The notes under the pieces were generated by a model, which made no database searches, was not told the DNA's origin, and saw nothing but the letters and a program-made list of their open reading frames with translations. 64,000 nucleotides of DNA from Mastigias papua (taxonomy: Eukaryota > Cnidaria > Scyphozoa > Rhizostomeae > Mastigiidae). The stretch is from the NCBI GenBank assembly GCA_964019165.1, contig OZ025272.1:5536993-5600992 (forward strand). The letters run 5' to 3'. Below, piece by piece: positions 52,743 to 63,043 of this stretch (position 1 is its first letter; every line of letters starts with the position of its first letter). A program made the translations under genes and the position numbers.

Positions 52743-53555
52743 ATGCATAAAAGAATAATAAAGAAATTTAAACGGAGAAATATATATTCTCCTGGCATTG
52801 ATGCTATTTGGACATCTGATTTAATTTTAATTCCTAAATATTCAAAAGAAAATAATGGATATAAATATATCCTCACTATTTTGGATGTTTTTAGTAAATT
52901 TGCTTGGGTAGCTGTAACGAAAAAGAAAGATAAAAAAACAATAACTAATGCATTTGAAAATATATTAAAAATGGGAAGAACACCCAAAAAGTTGTGGACC
53001 GATGGAGGCGGAGAATATGATAACCATTTTTTTCGAAATATGTTGAAAAAATATAATATAGAGCCATATAGAACTGACTCAGAATTAAAAGCCATTGTGG
53101 CTGAACGGTTTAATCAAAGTTTAATGAATAAAATTGTAAAAATGTTCACTGAACGCGGTAATCATAGATATATTAATGATATTCAAAGAATCGTTGATGA
53201 ATATAATAATAGTTATCATTCTAGTATTAAGATGACCCCTGTTGAGGCCTCAAAAAAAGAAAATGAAGGTATTGTATATTATAATTTATACAATAAAAGA
53301 CGTCGAGAAATGATGAAACAAAATATAAAACCGAAGTTTAAAGTTGGTGATATAGTCCGAATTTATAAATTTAAAAAAATTTTTGAGAAAGGATATGATC
53401 CAAAATGGAGCGATGAATTATTTGTTATTTATAAAGATAATGGAACAATTCCGAATACATACAAGGTAAAAAGTATTGAAAAAATGAATGATCGTTACGA
53501 ATATATAAAAGGTAATTTTTATGAACAAGAATTACAAAAAACAAAAATGGCTTAA
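52743..53555 (+). CDS. Retroviral-type integrase of P2 (no chromodomain)
   Basis: 270 residues from the ATG at 52743, though the frame is open further upstream into the preceding gene and matches P1 there ('DDRKQYANE'). Catalytic residues: 'IWTSDLI' (D), 'LWTDGGGEYD' (D) and 'AIVAERFNQ' (E). A C-terminal SH3-like region ('PKFKVGDIVRIYKFKK') follows, and the protein ends right after 'GNFYEQEL', where the P1 integrase continues into a chromodomain. It would insert P2 DNA with a short target duplication. All catalytic residues are present. Confidence 0.92.
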   Translation: MHKRIIKKFKRRNIYSPGIDAIWTSDLILIPKYSKENNGYKYILTILDVFSKFAWVAVTKKKDKKTITNAFENILKMGRTPKKLWTDGGGEYDNHFFRNMLKKYNIEPYRTDSELKAIVAERFNQSLMNKIVKMFTERGNHRYINDIQRIVDEYNNSYHSSIKMTPVEASKKENEGIVYYNLYNKRRREMMKQNIKPKFKVGDIVRIYKFKKIFEKGYDPKWSDELFVIYKDNGTIPNTYKVKSIEKMNDRYEYIKGNFYEQELQKTKMA

Positions 53556-53582
53556 AGATTTTTTTTATATTTGTATATTATA

Positions 53583-56500
53583 ATGACGAACAAAAAAATT
53601 GAAAAAATTATTCAAACATATAAGAGTATTTTAATTGATACTAATAATGTAAATAAAGATAATATAATTTTTTTTGCACGAAGATCTATAGAAAATTATA
53701 ATAAAAAAAAATATAATAATGATGAGCAGAAAATTTTAGATTCACTTCTTGATTATTATACCAAACCAACACGAAAAAAAGAAAATATTGTTAATTCATC
53801 AATATTAGATTATTATCAATCATTAAATAATAAACAAGAACCAGTTCAAAAAAAACAAGCAGTGCAACAAGATGTACAAGTACAAGAACCAGAACAAGTG
53901 CAAGAACAAGAACCAGATAATTTCAATGGAATAAAAAAAAATAAAAGTGCTATGAAGAGGACATTGAATTTATATGATATTCCATTGAAAAAAATGGATG
54001 ATGAAAAATTACATCCAATGGAGGATGATCAATTAAATTACAGCCGTGAAATAAAACGTCAGTTTTTATTAAAAAAATTACGTGAGATAGGTCAGTTTAA
54101 ATGTAATTCTATTATGGGGTCAGAGTTAAGAAATGTAAAAAATCCAGACAAACGATTAAATCCATTCTTTCAAACTAAATATCACATTATACGAAACGAG
54201 AACGACATCGAAGATTATTTAAATTCGAGTGAAAAAGACATTATAAATCGAGTTGGAAAATTTATGAAAAAAACCGATCAAAAAAAAATAAGTTTTAATA
54301 ATTCAAAAGAAATTAAAAAGAAATCAGTCTTTGAATCAGAAGATGAGGATGATTATGCATTTAATAATCAAGTATCTATGAAAAAGAAAAAGAAAAAGAG
54401 TGTATTTCAATCAGAAGATGAGGATGATTATGCATTTAATAATCAAGTATCTATGAAAAAGAAAAAGAAATCAGTGTTTCAATCCGAAGATGAAGAAGAT
54501 TATAATGATGGGGGTACACGGGGTAAAATAGAAGAATCTGATTTAATTAAAAAATTAGCAGAAACAGAAGGTCAGGGATATTATGCTGACGAGCCTGATA
54601 TAGAAGTGACGATTTATACATCTTCTGGTTGTCAAAGTGAACAAATAAACATCGTTCCCATAAGTAACGTATTTGCAAATGGTTTTATTGAATTACCACA
54701 AAAAATTAAGAATACGAAATCGTGTGTCAATATAAAAAACAAAGACGATCGGTGTTTTCTATGGTGTCATCTTTTACATTTACGTTATAGATTAAATGAA
54801 AATAAAAAAATTGACCACCCTGAACGATTGATCGGAGAAAAAGCATATATATATAATAATAAAATATTACATGTAGATTATGATGGAATAAATTTTCCGA
54901 TAGCATATAATAACATAAGTGTGTTAAAAGATATCGAAAATAGAAATAAAATTTCAATAAATATTTTTGAATATAAACATGATAAAAAAAATGATATTGT
55001 ACCGTATTATCATAGTAAAAATACATTTGAAGATACACTGAATTTATTACTTATAACTGATGCAGAAGAGCAAAAATATCACTATGTGTATATTCGTAAT
55101 TTGAATCGTTTATTGTTACATTCAACAAAACACGACGGAACAAAATATTGTGAAAAATGTTTAAAGCAATTTTCAAGTCAAAAAGCATTTGATAGTGAAC
55201 GGCATAAATGTAATTTTAAAAACAATATTAATTTGCCTCCGTATATGTGCTTAAAAGATGGTAAATTATTAAAATGTGCCCAAAACACTTATATTAAGGA
55301 GTATAATATTAAACACAATCAATTATTACCATGGGTAATGTATTGTGACTTTGAAAGCATTCTTGTACCCATAAAAAATGATCCAAAATATAATGATAAA
55401 TACGAACATAAATTAAGTTCTTATTGCTTTCAGTTAGTTTGTAAAGAACGCCCTAAATTTAACAAATTTAAAATTTACAGAGAAGAAAATGAAAAAGATC
55501 CAGTTATAGATCATTTTTTTAATGATATAAAAGATATATTAATTCATATTCAACAGTGTAAAAAGAAATATTATTCGTTACCAGTCTTAGATAACATACA
55601 ACAACAAAAACATGATAAAGCAAAGCACTGTGAATATTGTAAAATTGAATTTGATAATAAAGATCATAAAAAGTGTGCCCATCATAATCATATAAATGGG
55701 TTATTTCTAGCCAGTGCTTGTTTAAGTTGCAATTCAAAAATGAAAGTTAATAATTGCCCTCATATAGTCTTTCATTATTTAAAAGGCTATGACTCTAATT
55801 ATATATTGTCGCGTATGTCAAAACATTTTGTAGGTGAAAATATTAATTTAATCGGTAGAAATACAAGCAATGTTTTTCATATGAATATTAACAATTATAT
55901 CAAGATAATTGATAGTTATGAATATATAACAAGTAAGTTGGAATCATTGAGTAAGAATTTAGATATGAAAAATGTTAGATATACACGAAATTTAATTGAG
56001 AAATATAATTTAACTGAGGAATTTATTAAAAAAGATATATTTCCATATACATATATAAATTCATTTGAACATTATAATCATAAAAAATTTCCAAATATTT
56101 CATATTTTAATACTGATGAAATAACATACAAAAAATATAAAGATTTCTATTATAAAAATTTTAAAAATATGGGCTCTTATTCTGATTATTACCTAATGAA
56201 AGACGTACTTCTCTTAAGTGATATTATGGAAAATTACCGAGACATGTTCATGAAACGATATAAAACAGAGTTGTTTTCTCATTATACAATTAATAGCCTG
56301 ACATTTGAGTTGTTTAAAAAATATAATCCAGTAAAAATTAAAATTATCGATAATTACAGTATGTATGAATCATTCCAAAAAATGCTTGTGGGGGGCTTGT
56401 GTGGTTGCGGATCTACACGATATGCTAGAGGTAATAACAAATACATGAAAAATTATAATCCAAATGAAGAAACAAGTTATATTATGCATTACGATATTAA

Positions 56501-57807
56501 CAGTATGTATGCCCATATAATGAGGAATTATAAATTGCCATATAATGGATTTGAATATTTATGTGAGACTGATATTCAAAAATTTAATATTTGGGATTAC
56601 GATGAAAATTCAGAATTCGGATTTATTTTATGTATTGATATTTCAGAAATTGATATGGCATATCATGATTATTTTATTGATCTACCAATATTCCCACATA
56701 AACGGAAAGTCTTTAAAAAGGAGATTTCACAATATCAAAAAGACATTAGAAAAAAATAACAAAAAATTTATGTGTTGTGAAAAAGTGTGTCTAGATTATC
56801 ATGCTAAAAAAGAATATGTTATACACTATTTAACATTACAGTGTTTTTTAAAATTAGGAGGCTTTAAAATCGAAAAAATCCATTACATCATAAAATTTAA
56901 ACAAGATAATTATATGCGAAAATATATTGAAAAAAATCATAAATACAGACAGGATGCTATGAGAGAAAAAAATAAGAATAATGATTCTATGTTTAAGCTT
57001 ATGAATAACAGTCTCTTCGGACGCTGTCTCTTGAACAAGGAAAAATATAACAGCAATATACGTATTGTTTCTGAAATTGATAAAGCAAAAAAGATAGTTT
57101 CTAAGGAATCATTTAAAGACTATGATATTATTAGCAGCAGTGACGAAGATAATGATAATATAGATACAGTTTTGTTTAATATTGAGAAAAACCATGTGAA
57201 GCTTGATACAGCAAATTATATTGGATCTACAATATTGTGTTTAAGTAAAAAATTAATATATGATTATTGGTATAAATTAAAAAATAAATATAAAGATAAT
57301 ATTAGTATGTTATATATTGATACGGATGGCTTTGTTTGTAATATAAAAAATACTGATGATATTTATAAAGATATGTATGAAATGGGTGATATGTTCGATA
57401 TGAGTTGTTATGATGAATCATTTGAATATCATCGTAATGGTGAATACGACACTGGAAAAATAAAAGATGAGTGTCCATTCACAGTAATAAGTGAGGCTGT
57501 TTCATTAAAAGATAAATTATATGCATATGTAAAAGAAGATAATGAAGTTGAGTTTAGAGGTATAAAGTTTAAAAATAAGAAAAATCACGATATAACATTT
57601 AAAAGATTCAAAAATACATTGTTTAATAATGAATCTATAACAAATGAATTTGAACGAGTTAAATCAAGTAAAGACTGTAAAATTTTTTCATACACTGATT
57701 CAAAAACTTTAATTTCATATAGTGATAAACGATTTTATATTAATGAAACAATGTCTTATCCATATGGCCATTTTATGATAAATAAAAATTATGAAAATAT
57801 GATATAA
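53583..57807 (+). pseudogene. Protein-primed-type family B DNA polymerase of P2 (single-base frame slip)
   Basis: Start at 53583. About 350 N-terminal residues are charged and include three copies of a 'KKKKSVFQSEDEDDY'-type repeat (54310-54500). Then come a zinc-finger pair ('CEKCLKQF'), exonuclease motifs ('YCDFESIL', 'FHYLKGYDSNY', 'YYLMKDVLLLSD'), an HNH/endonuclease-VII-like insert ('CEYC' ... 'HHNHINGLFLASACLSCN') and polymerase motif A ('YDINSMYAH'). An A7 run at about 56749-56755 shifts the frame; motifs B ('NNSLFGR') and C ('YIDTDGF') follow in the second frame to 57807. It is otherwise complete, so an assembly indel or recent mutation is likely. Confidence 0.88.
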
Positions 57808-57910
57808 AAATAAATGCAGAATTTGCATTTATCTCGTTATTTAATGCATCCATATGCAATTATATAAACATATAATTACATATTATGCAATTATTCTAAT
57901 ATATATTATA

Positions 57911-59185
57911 ATGAATTTAAATACTTATGAAGATTTGATACAAAAACGCGTGTTGGCTCAAAAACAAATTTTAAATTTAAAAAAAAAAAATATAGATTTT
58001 GAAAATCAAAAAGTCGATCGTGACTTTAATAATGCTGAATTTTTTAAGCCTATTACAGACAGTAATGAAAAAATGATAGAAAAAATGGAAGAAAAAAATG
58101 ATAAAATTAATGAAATAATTTCAAATAGTTTGCCATATTATGAAGATCAAGATCAACTTCAAGATAAAGAACAGTTAACATTACCATATAATGAAGAAAA
58201 TGAAGTTAATGAAACATTGATTTATGATTTAAGTAAACCGTTATTACGTGAAGAAAAACAGTTTTTGAATGATTTAGCCGAAAATAAAAAAGTAGAATTA
58301 TATAAAAAAAAAAATGGTGAAACTGTTAATGCTGATATTAAAATTATTGGTGTTGATAATATAATGAAATCATCGGATGAAGAATTAAAAAATGAATTAA
58401 AAAATAAAGATTTAAAAAGCCTGGGCAATAAGATAAGTGCTTATTATAGTCATAATAAAAATAATAAATTGCTGTTATTATATAGAAATGCTATTACGAA
58501 ATATCAAAAAATTATTAAAAATGAATTAGCTAATAGAGAGTATATTGAAAAAAAAGAGGAAATTAAAGGTGAAGGAGCAAAGACAAAAAAACGTAATGCA
58601 TATAAAATTGTAAATTCAAAATATAATGATAAATTGCTTATAAACATGCCAAAATTACTAAATGAGATGATTATTGAGGCTAAATTATCAAATAATAATG
58701 ATATTTTATATACTAACAAATGCGATAAGTGTACGATTGATTTATTGACTAAACGTTATAACCCCAAAACAAAATATAGTCAATTGGCAAAAAATATTTT
58801 TAATGACTTAAATGATTTATCTGGAATGGTAAAAAAACGAAATATGAAATCAAAAATGATAGGAAAAGGAAAAATCATCTTAAATGAAGAAGATAGAAAT
58901 AAAAGAGTTAATTTGATCAGATCAAGCATTATTGCCGGAAATAATAACAATGAAATGATACAAGAGTTAAAACAACTAACAAATCAAGAAATTAATACTG
59001 ATGGAAAAACACCGCGTGACTTATTTAATGATTTAAAAAATTTAACTCCGATATTAAAAACATCAAATGCAACCACACATCTTAAAAACAGAATATTTAA
59101 CATTATAGATTATTTGCGTACTAATGAATTTATTAGTAAAACACAATATCATGATTATATAAAAAAACATTTAAATCTAATATAA
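57911..59185 (+). CDS. Conserved Maverick late-block protein of P2 (coiled-coil N-terminus)
   Basis: I choose the ATG at 57911 ('MNLNTYEDL'), 16 nt after TCTA, rather than 57854. About 424 residues, homolog of P1 12417-13622. Shared features: 'KPITDS' near the N-terminus, long charged helices, 'LLTKRYNPKTKYS', 'IFNDLNDLSGM' and 'IIAGNNN'. The C-terminal region has an insertion relative to P1. Widespread Polinton gene of unknown function in the virion gene cluster. Intact. Confidence 0.75.
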   Translation: MNLNTYEDLIQKRVLAQKQILNLKKKNIDFENQKVDRDFNNAEFFKPITDSNEKMIEKMEEKNDKINEIISNSLPYYEDQDQLQDKEQLTLPYNEENEVNETLIYDLSKPLLREEKQFLNDLAENKKVELYKKKNGETVNADIKIIGVDNIMKSSDEELKNELKNKDLKSLGNKISAYYSHNKNNKLLLLYRNAITKYQKIIKNELANREYIEKKEEIKGEGAKTKKRNAYKIVNSKYNDKLLINMPKLLNEMIIEAKLSNNNDILYTNKCDKCTIDLLTKRYNPKTKYSQLAKNIFNDLNDLSGMVKKRNMKSKMIGKGKIILNEEDRNKRVNLIRSSIIAGNNNNEMIQELKQLTNQEINTDGKTPRDLFNDLKNLTPILKTSNATTHLKNRIFNIIDYLRTNEFISKTQYHDYIKKHLNLI

Positions 59186-59195
59186 TATAATATAT

Positions 59196-59954
59196 ATGGA
59201 TAAACCAATATTTATTGACTCAACAAAAAAAGATATCAATTATTTATGGGGCGATAATAATAATTTTACTGTGTATATGTCAGGGGATGGCATGAAATTA
59301 GATCCAGATCAGGAGCATTATATAGCATTACATAGCTTACGAATGTCATATACATGGAATAATATAGATGCAGCAAAATTTAATAATAACACTTTTAGGT
59401 ATTCAAAAGATGGTGGTACAAATTGGAGTACTTTAACGTTCCCAAATGGAAATTACACGTATAGCGATTTATCTCAATATATACAAAATTACCTTGAAAG
59501 TCAATCTATTGAAAAAGACTCAATAGAAATATATTATGTCGCATCTTTAAAAAAATGTTTTATTGACCTTAAGAATAATATTCAAGTTGATTTTAGAAAT
59601 AATTTAGCGTTCGGCGCTCTTATTGGATTTAATAATTTAGTTATAAATAGTTCTTATGGCACCTTAACTCCTAATATCACGAATTCAATAGATAACGTGG
59701 TCATTAGAGTACCGTTATTAATATCGTCTAGTAATTTCAATGGGTACCAGCACGATTCTGTTTTATATATGTTTAACACATCGGATTATAGAATTGGATA
59801 TAATATCCCAATTGACGAAAAAAACATGATTTATAATAAGATTAATACAAACTGTATAACTAAATTTAATATAACATTCAAAGATGGTTTAGATAGATTT
59901 ATAGATTTGAGTGACACAGATATACAAATGGTGTTATTTATTAGAAGTTTTTAA
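59196..59954 (+). CDS. Minor capsid (penton-like) protein of P2
   Basis: 252 residues, intact, beginning 21 nt after TCTA. It aligns along its length with P1 13634-14368: 'RYSKDGGTNWSTLTF' followed by 'PNGNYTYSDLSQYI', 'LIGFNNLV', 'LTPNITNSIDNVVIRV' and the C-terminal 'DGLDRFIDLSDTDIQMVLFI'. Predicted single jelly-roll penton subunit by family position. It separates the coiled-coil protein from the pVI-like gene exactly as in P1. Confidence 0.8.
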   Translation: MDKPIFIDSTKKDINYLWGDNNNFTVYMSGDGMKLDPDQEHYIALHSLRMSYTWNNIDAAKFNNNTFRYSKDGGTNWSTLTFPNGNYTYSDLSQYIQNYLESQSIEKDSIEIYYVASLKKCFIDLKNNIQVDFRNNLAFGALIGFNNLVINSSYGTLTPNITNSIDNVVIRVPLLISSSNFNGYQHDSVLYMFNTSDYRIGYNIPIDEKNMIYNKINTNCITKFNITFKDGLDRFIDLSDTDIQMVLFIRSF

Positions 59955-59972
59955 TATAATATAATATATATA

Positions 59973-60380
59973 ATGAATCGATTAAACCCAGTTAGAATAA
60001 ATCAAAGTAATTATTCACAAGATCAAGATGGTGATGGCCTATCGAATGTATTTAAATCAATGTTTAAAAGCGCAACAAAAAAATTAGCTTCAGAAGGTAG
60101 TAAAAAAATCATGAAATCAGCAGCTGAGACAGCAGCAAAAGCAGCAGTTGAACCGATAGCAAAAAAAACAGGCGAAATTGTTGCTAATAAAATATACAAA
60201 AGTACAACACAAGAACAAGATAAAAATGAAAATGAACAAGAATCACAAATAAAATATGATAAAGCAGATGTAATTGAGAAGGAGCTTAAAAAAATATATA
60301 AGGATAAAAATAATGATAATAATGATAATAAAAAGAATGATAAAGAGTATATAAAAAATGAATTTAATCAATTATTATAA
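59973..60380 (+). CDS. pVI-like basic/amphipathic virion protein of P2
   Basis: 135 residues, intact. The middle has alanine/lysine-rich amphipathic helices ('SAAETAAKAAVEPIAKKTG', 'GEIVANKIYKS'), and the C-terminus is asparagine/aspartate/lysine rich. Homolog of the frameshifted P1 gene at 14390-14825. The pattern resembles membrane-lytic or DNA-associated internal capsid proteins; this is inference from composition and neighbours. Confidence 0.65.
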   Translation: MNRLNPVRINQSNYSQDQDGDGLSNVFKSMFKSATKKLASEGSKKIMKSAAETAAKAAVEPIAKKTGEIVANKIYKSTTQEQDKNENEQESQIKYDKADVIEKELKKIYKDKNNDNNDNKKNDKEYIKNEFNQLL

Positions 60381-60394
60381 TATATTATATAAGA

Positions 60395-61669
60395 ATGAGT
60401 TTAATTGATTTTAGACGAAGATGTGAAAAAGTTGATCATATTGTAAGCAACCCTAATTTAGTCATACGACAAAACGTACGAAGTCACACACACAGTATCA
60501 CAGGGGACGATTTTATGTTGAATGATTGGTATTTTGGTTATTATTATGGTATATATGAAAAAGTAAAAAAAAATGACGATAGTGATTATGCGGATGATGA
60601 TAAAATAGCTATAGCAAGCGATTCAGCAAGTTTAGTACAAAAATTAGAAGTAAAATCTAATGGCAAAATTCTATATGATAGCGATGACTTAAATTATTAC
60701 ATGGTAAACAAAAATATTTTAGAATATTCAAAACCATATGCTAATTCTGTAGGTACAACATCATTATTTTATCCTGATACTGTTCGTGGAAGTAATATAA
60801 ATGAATTTACAGTAAATGCAACATCACACGCTGTAGAAAAAAGAAATGATTTGTATAATGAAAATTATAAAAAACGTATGGCAATAACAAAAAATCGTGA
60901 TATCCATTTTATCTTTGAGCTCCGTAACTGTGAATTCTTTGCTAGTTTTTACAATCAGGTTATGCCGCCTAGTAATATAGATATTTCAATAACCTTAGCT
61001 TCAAATGAAACAATATTACATAGAGATGGCGCTGATGCTGGAATTTTAAAATTGAAAAATTTATGGCTCTGTTATGACAAATTGACTTTGAACCCAAGTG
61101 ATAATGAAAAATTTATAAAAATGTTAAAAACACCAACTGAAGTGACATATTTAAAAGAAATGATATATATTAATCCTGGATTGAAGCATAAACAGTATTC
61201 TTACCCAATTGTAAATAATATATTAAAACCAAGGCATTTAATAATATTCTTTTCATGGACAGAAAATGCAAATAACCAGACTAAAAATTCATTTGAGAAT
61301 AATACATCGGATATGGGTATTGTTAGTGCAAATATAAGACTCAATAATTACACCTATTTACCATCTGATACATATGACTGCGTGAATAAGCCACAGGTTG
61401 TTTATCGTTCCTTGTTAGATTATATGAATAAAAAAACACCAACGCCAGTGTATATAGATTACGATTTATTTAAAACATGTTTTATGTATTTATATTTCGA
61501 TATATATTCGAATATTACTGATGTATTAAAAGAAGGCAACAACAAAATTGAGTTTAATTATATGTTAGCCAATACACCAGCAAAGGAATATAGTATTTAT
61601 GCATTACTTTTATCAGAGAACACGTTTAAATTGAGCGTAATAAATAACAGAACAGAAATTATAAAATAA
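60395..61669 (+). CDS. Major capsid protein (double jelly-roll type) of P2
   Basis: 424 residues in one open frame. It matches the P1 capsid protein from the N-terminal arginine-rich start ('SLIDFRRRCEKVDHI') through 'ILEYSKPYANSVGTTSLFYPDT' and 'LKPRHLIIFFSW' to 'IEFNYMLANTPAKEYSIYALLL'. Size and position are those of Polinton major capsid proteins. It would form the icosahedral shell together with the penton-like protein (59196) and be processed by the protease (62636). Confidence 0.87.
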   Translation: MSLIDFRRRCEKVDHIVSNPNLVIRQNVRSHTHSITGDDFMLNDWYFGYYYGIYEKVKKNDDSDYADDDKIAIASDSASLVQKLEVKSNGKILYDSDDLNYYMVNKNILEYSKPYANSVGTTSLFYPDTVRGSNINEFTVNATSHAVEKRNDLYNENYKKRMAITKNRDIHFIFELRNCEFFASFYNQVMPPSNIDISITLASNETILHRDGADAGILKLKNLWLCYDKLTLNPSDNEKFIKMLKTPTEVTYLKEMIYINPGLKHKQYSYPIVNNILKPRHLIIFFSWTENANNQTKNSFENNTSDMGIVSANIRLNNYTYLPSDTYDCVNKPQVVYRSLLDYMNKKTPTPVYIDYDLFKTCFMYLYFDIYSNITDVLKEGNNKIEFNYMLANTPAKEYSIYALLLSENTFKLSVINNRTEIIK

Positions 61670-61698
61670 ATCAATTAATCTACAATATAATATAAGAG

Positions 61699-62568
61699 AT
61701 GTCATTAATTCCAGTATTTGTAAAATTAACAGAAAATCAAAAAAAAAAATTAATTCGTGGTTATAAAAAACGAGACCCAGTTAATCTGAAATTACAATTC
61801 TCAAATGAAAATGAAGGAAATAGAATTTATGTCACAAAAACACAATATAATAAAAGTACAAAAGGTTTAAAACCTGTTGTAATAACATTCAATGAAACAC
61901 ATTATAAATCAATAGACAAAGATACAAAAAAGGGGGGGAATTTACTGTCATCATTAATAGGGCCTATAACAAAACTTGCAACTAAAGTAGCACCGGCTTT
62001 AACCAAAACAGTTTTACCTGGTATCGCTACAGGCGTTGCATCGGCTTTAGGATCGATAGGTATTGATTCATTGTTCAGTGGCAAAGGTATTAATGGAAAA
62101 ACAGGAGATATTATTAAAGGACTTGCAGTCATTGAAAATGAAGTGAGGAAGTTAAGTAAACCACAAAAAGCTAAATTTGATGAAATCATGATGACTGGAA
62201 ACGGTATGACTGGAAACGGTCAATCAGGCGGGTTCCTCACAAGCCTTCTCATGAGTTTGGGTATACCAATCGTTTTAAAGGCGTTGTCTGGCTCAGGTAT
62301 CCATAACCGGCCCTATGATGTGAATAGTTATAAAACACATCCTAAGAAAATACCTATACCATCACAAAATCAACAACCTATTGTAAAAGAGCCTTCAGGC
62401 TCAGCATTAACAGAGTGGGAATTATGGAATCCTCCACCTTTCAACTCTGAGCACGAAATTATTGAAAGTAAAGGCCGTGGTTTAATAAAAAAAAAAGATC
62501 AAAAAAAACACACGGCCAAGGTATATTGTTCGGCCAAAACTCTCCCTTCAAAAACGTACCCTTGCTAA
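61699..62568 (+). pseudogene. Hydrophobic, membrane-active-type minor virion protein of P2 (C-terminal frame slip)
   Basis: 289 codons as read. N-terminal 'LTENQKKKLIRGYKKRD' and 'YVTKTQYNK' match P1. A hydrophobic glycine/alanine region ('VLPGIATGVASALGSIGID') and 'GGFLTSLLMSLGIPIVLKAL' follow. Near 62490 an A10 run shifts the frame: the conserved tail 'GQNSPFKNVPLLNILF' is found in another frame ending at 62582. The C-terminus as read to 62568 is therefore probably not original. Starts 20 nt after TCTA. Confidence 0.65.
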
Positions 62569-62635
62569 ATATTCTGTTTTAAAATTTAAAGACACAAGCA
62601 CAAGTAATAGTTATTTACAGGCATGGATTGATAAA

Positions 62636-63031
62636 ATGAAAATAAAGAATTTTGGTAATGTGTATGCAAAAGACCAAATAACAACCGATATGATAAAACG
62701 TGATCATTTTTATATCATAAATTTAGACGATATGTATTCACCGTCAAATGGCACACATTGGACATCATTGTATTACGATGGTGATAGAATTGAATATTTT
62801 GATAGTTATGGCTTAAAACCACCACAAATAATCAGTGAAAATTATGATTATATATATAACAGCTCACAATTACAGTCATACGAAAGTAAAGCATGTGGTT
62901 ATTATTGTCTATTCTATATTTATCTCCGTTATCACGATTATAATTTTTATGAAATTATAAAACAATTTAATCTTGTTGATCTTGATTACAATCAAAATCT
63001 AATTAAAAAATTCTTTAATAATTATAATTAA
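62636..63031 (+). CDS. Adenovirus-type (Ulp1-like) cysteine protease of P2
   Basis: 131 residues from the ATG at 62636. Catalytic residues: His 41 ('GTHWTSLYY'), Asp 56 ('IEYFDSYG') and Cys 87 ('ESKACGYYC'). The frame is open upstream through the tail of the preceding gene with no methionine, and the conserved 'KIKNF' block begins right at the ATG, so the natural N-terminus is uncertain. It would cleave capsid precursors during maturation. Orthologous to P1 17205-17600. Confidence 0.88.
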   Translation: MKIKNFGNVYAKDQITTDMIKRDHFYIINLDDMYSPSNGTHWTSLYYDGDRIEYFDSYGLKPPQIISENYDYIYNSSQLQSYESKACGYYCLFYIYLRYHDYNFYEIIKQFNLVDLDYNQNLIKKFFNNYN

Positions 63032-63043
63032 TATTATATATAA

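Larger units (their letters stand above)
51337..61682 (+). promoter_or_regulatory. TCTA motifs ahead of P2 genes
   Basis: TCTA lies 16-22 nt before the starts at 51359 (51337-51340), 57911 (57895-57898), 59196 (59175-59178) and 61699 (61679-61682). Each is followed by ATATAATATAT-type sequence up to the ATG. The genes at 52009, 52175, 53583, 59973, 60395 and 63044 have only the AT-rich stretch. Confidence 0.5.

Noticed and set aside
56740..56760. Programmed frameshift in the P2 polymerase
   Set aside because: The A7 run is followed by a stop, but the shift needed is +1 and other A-run breaks in the window need both directions. A simple indel is more likely.
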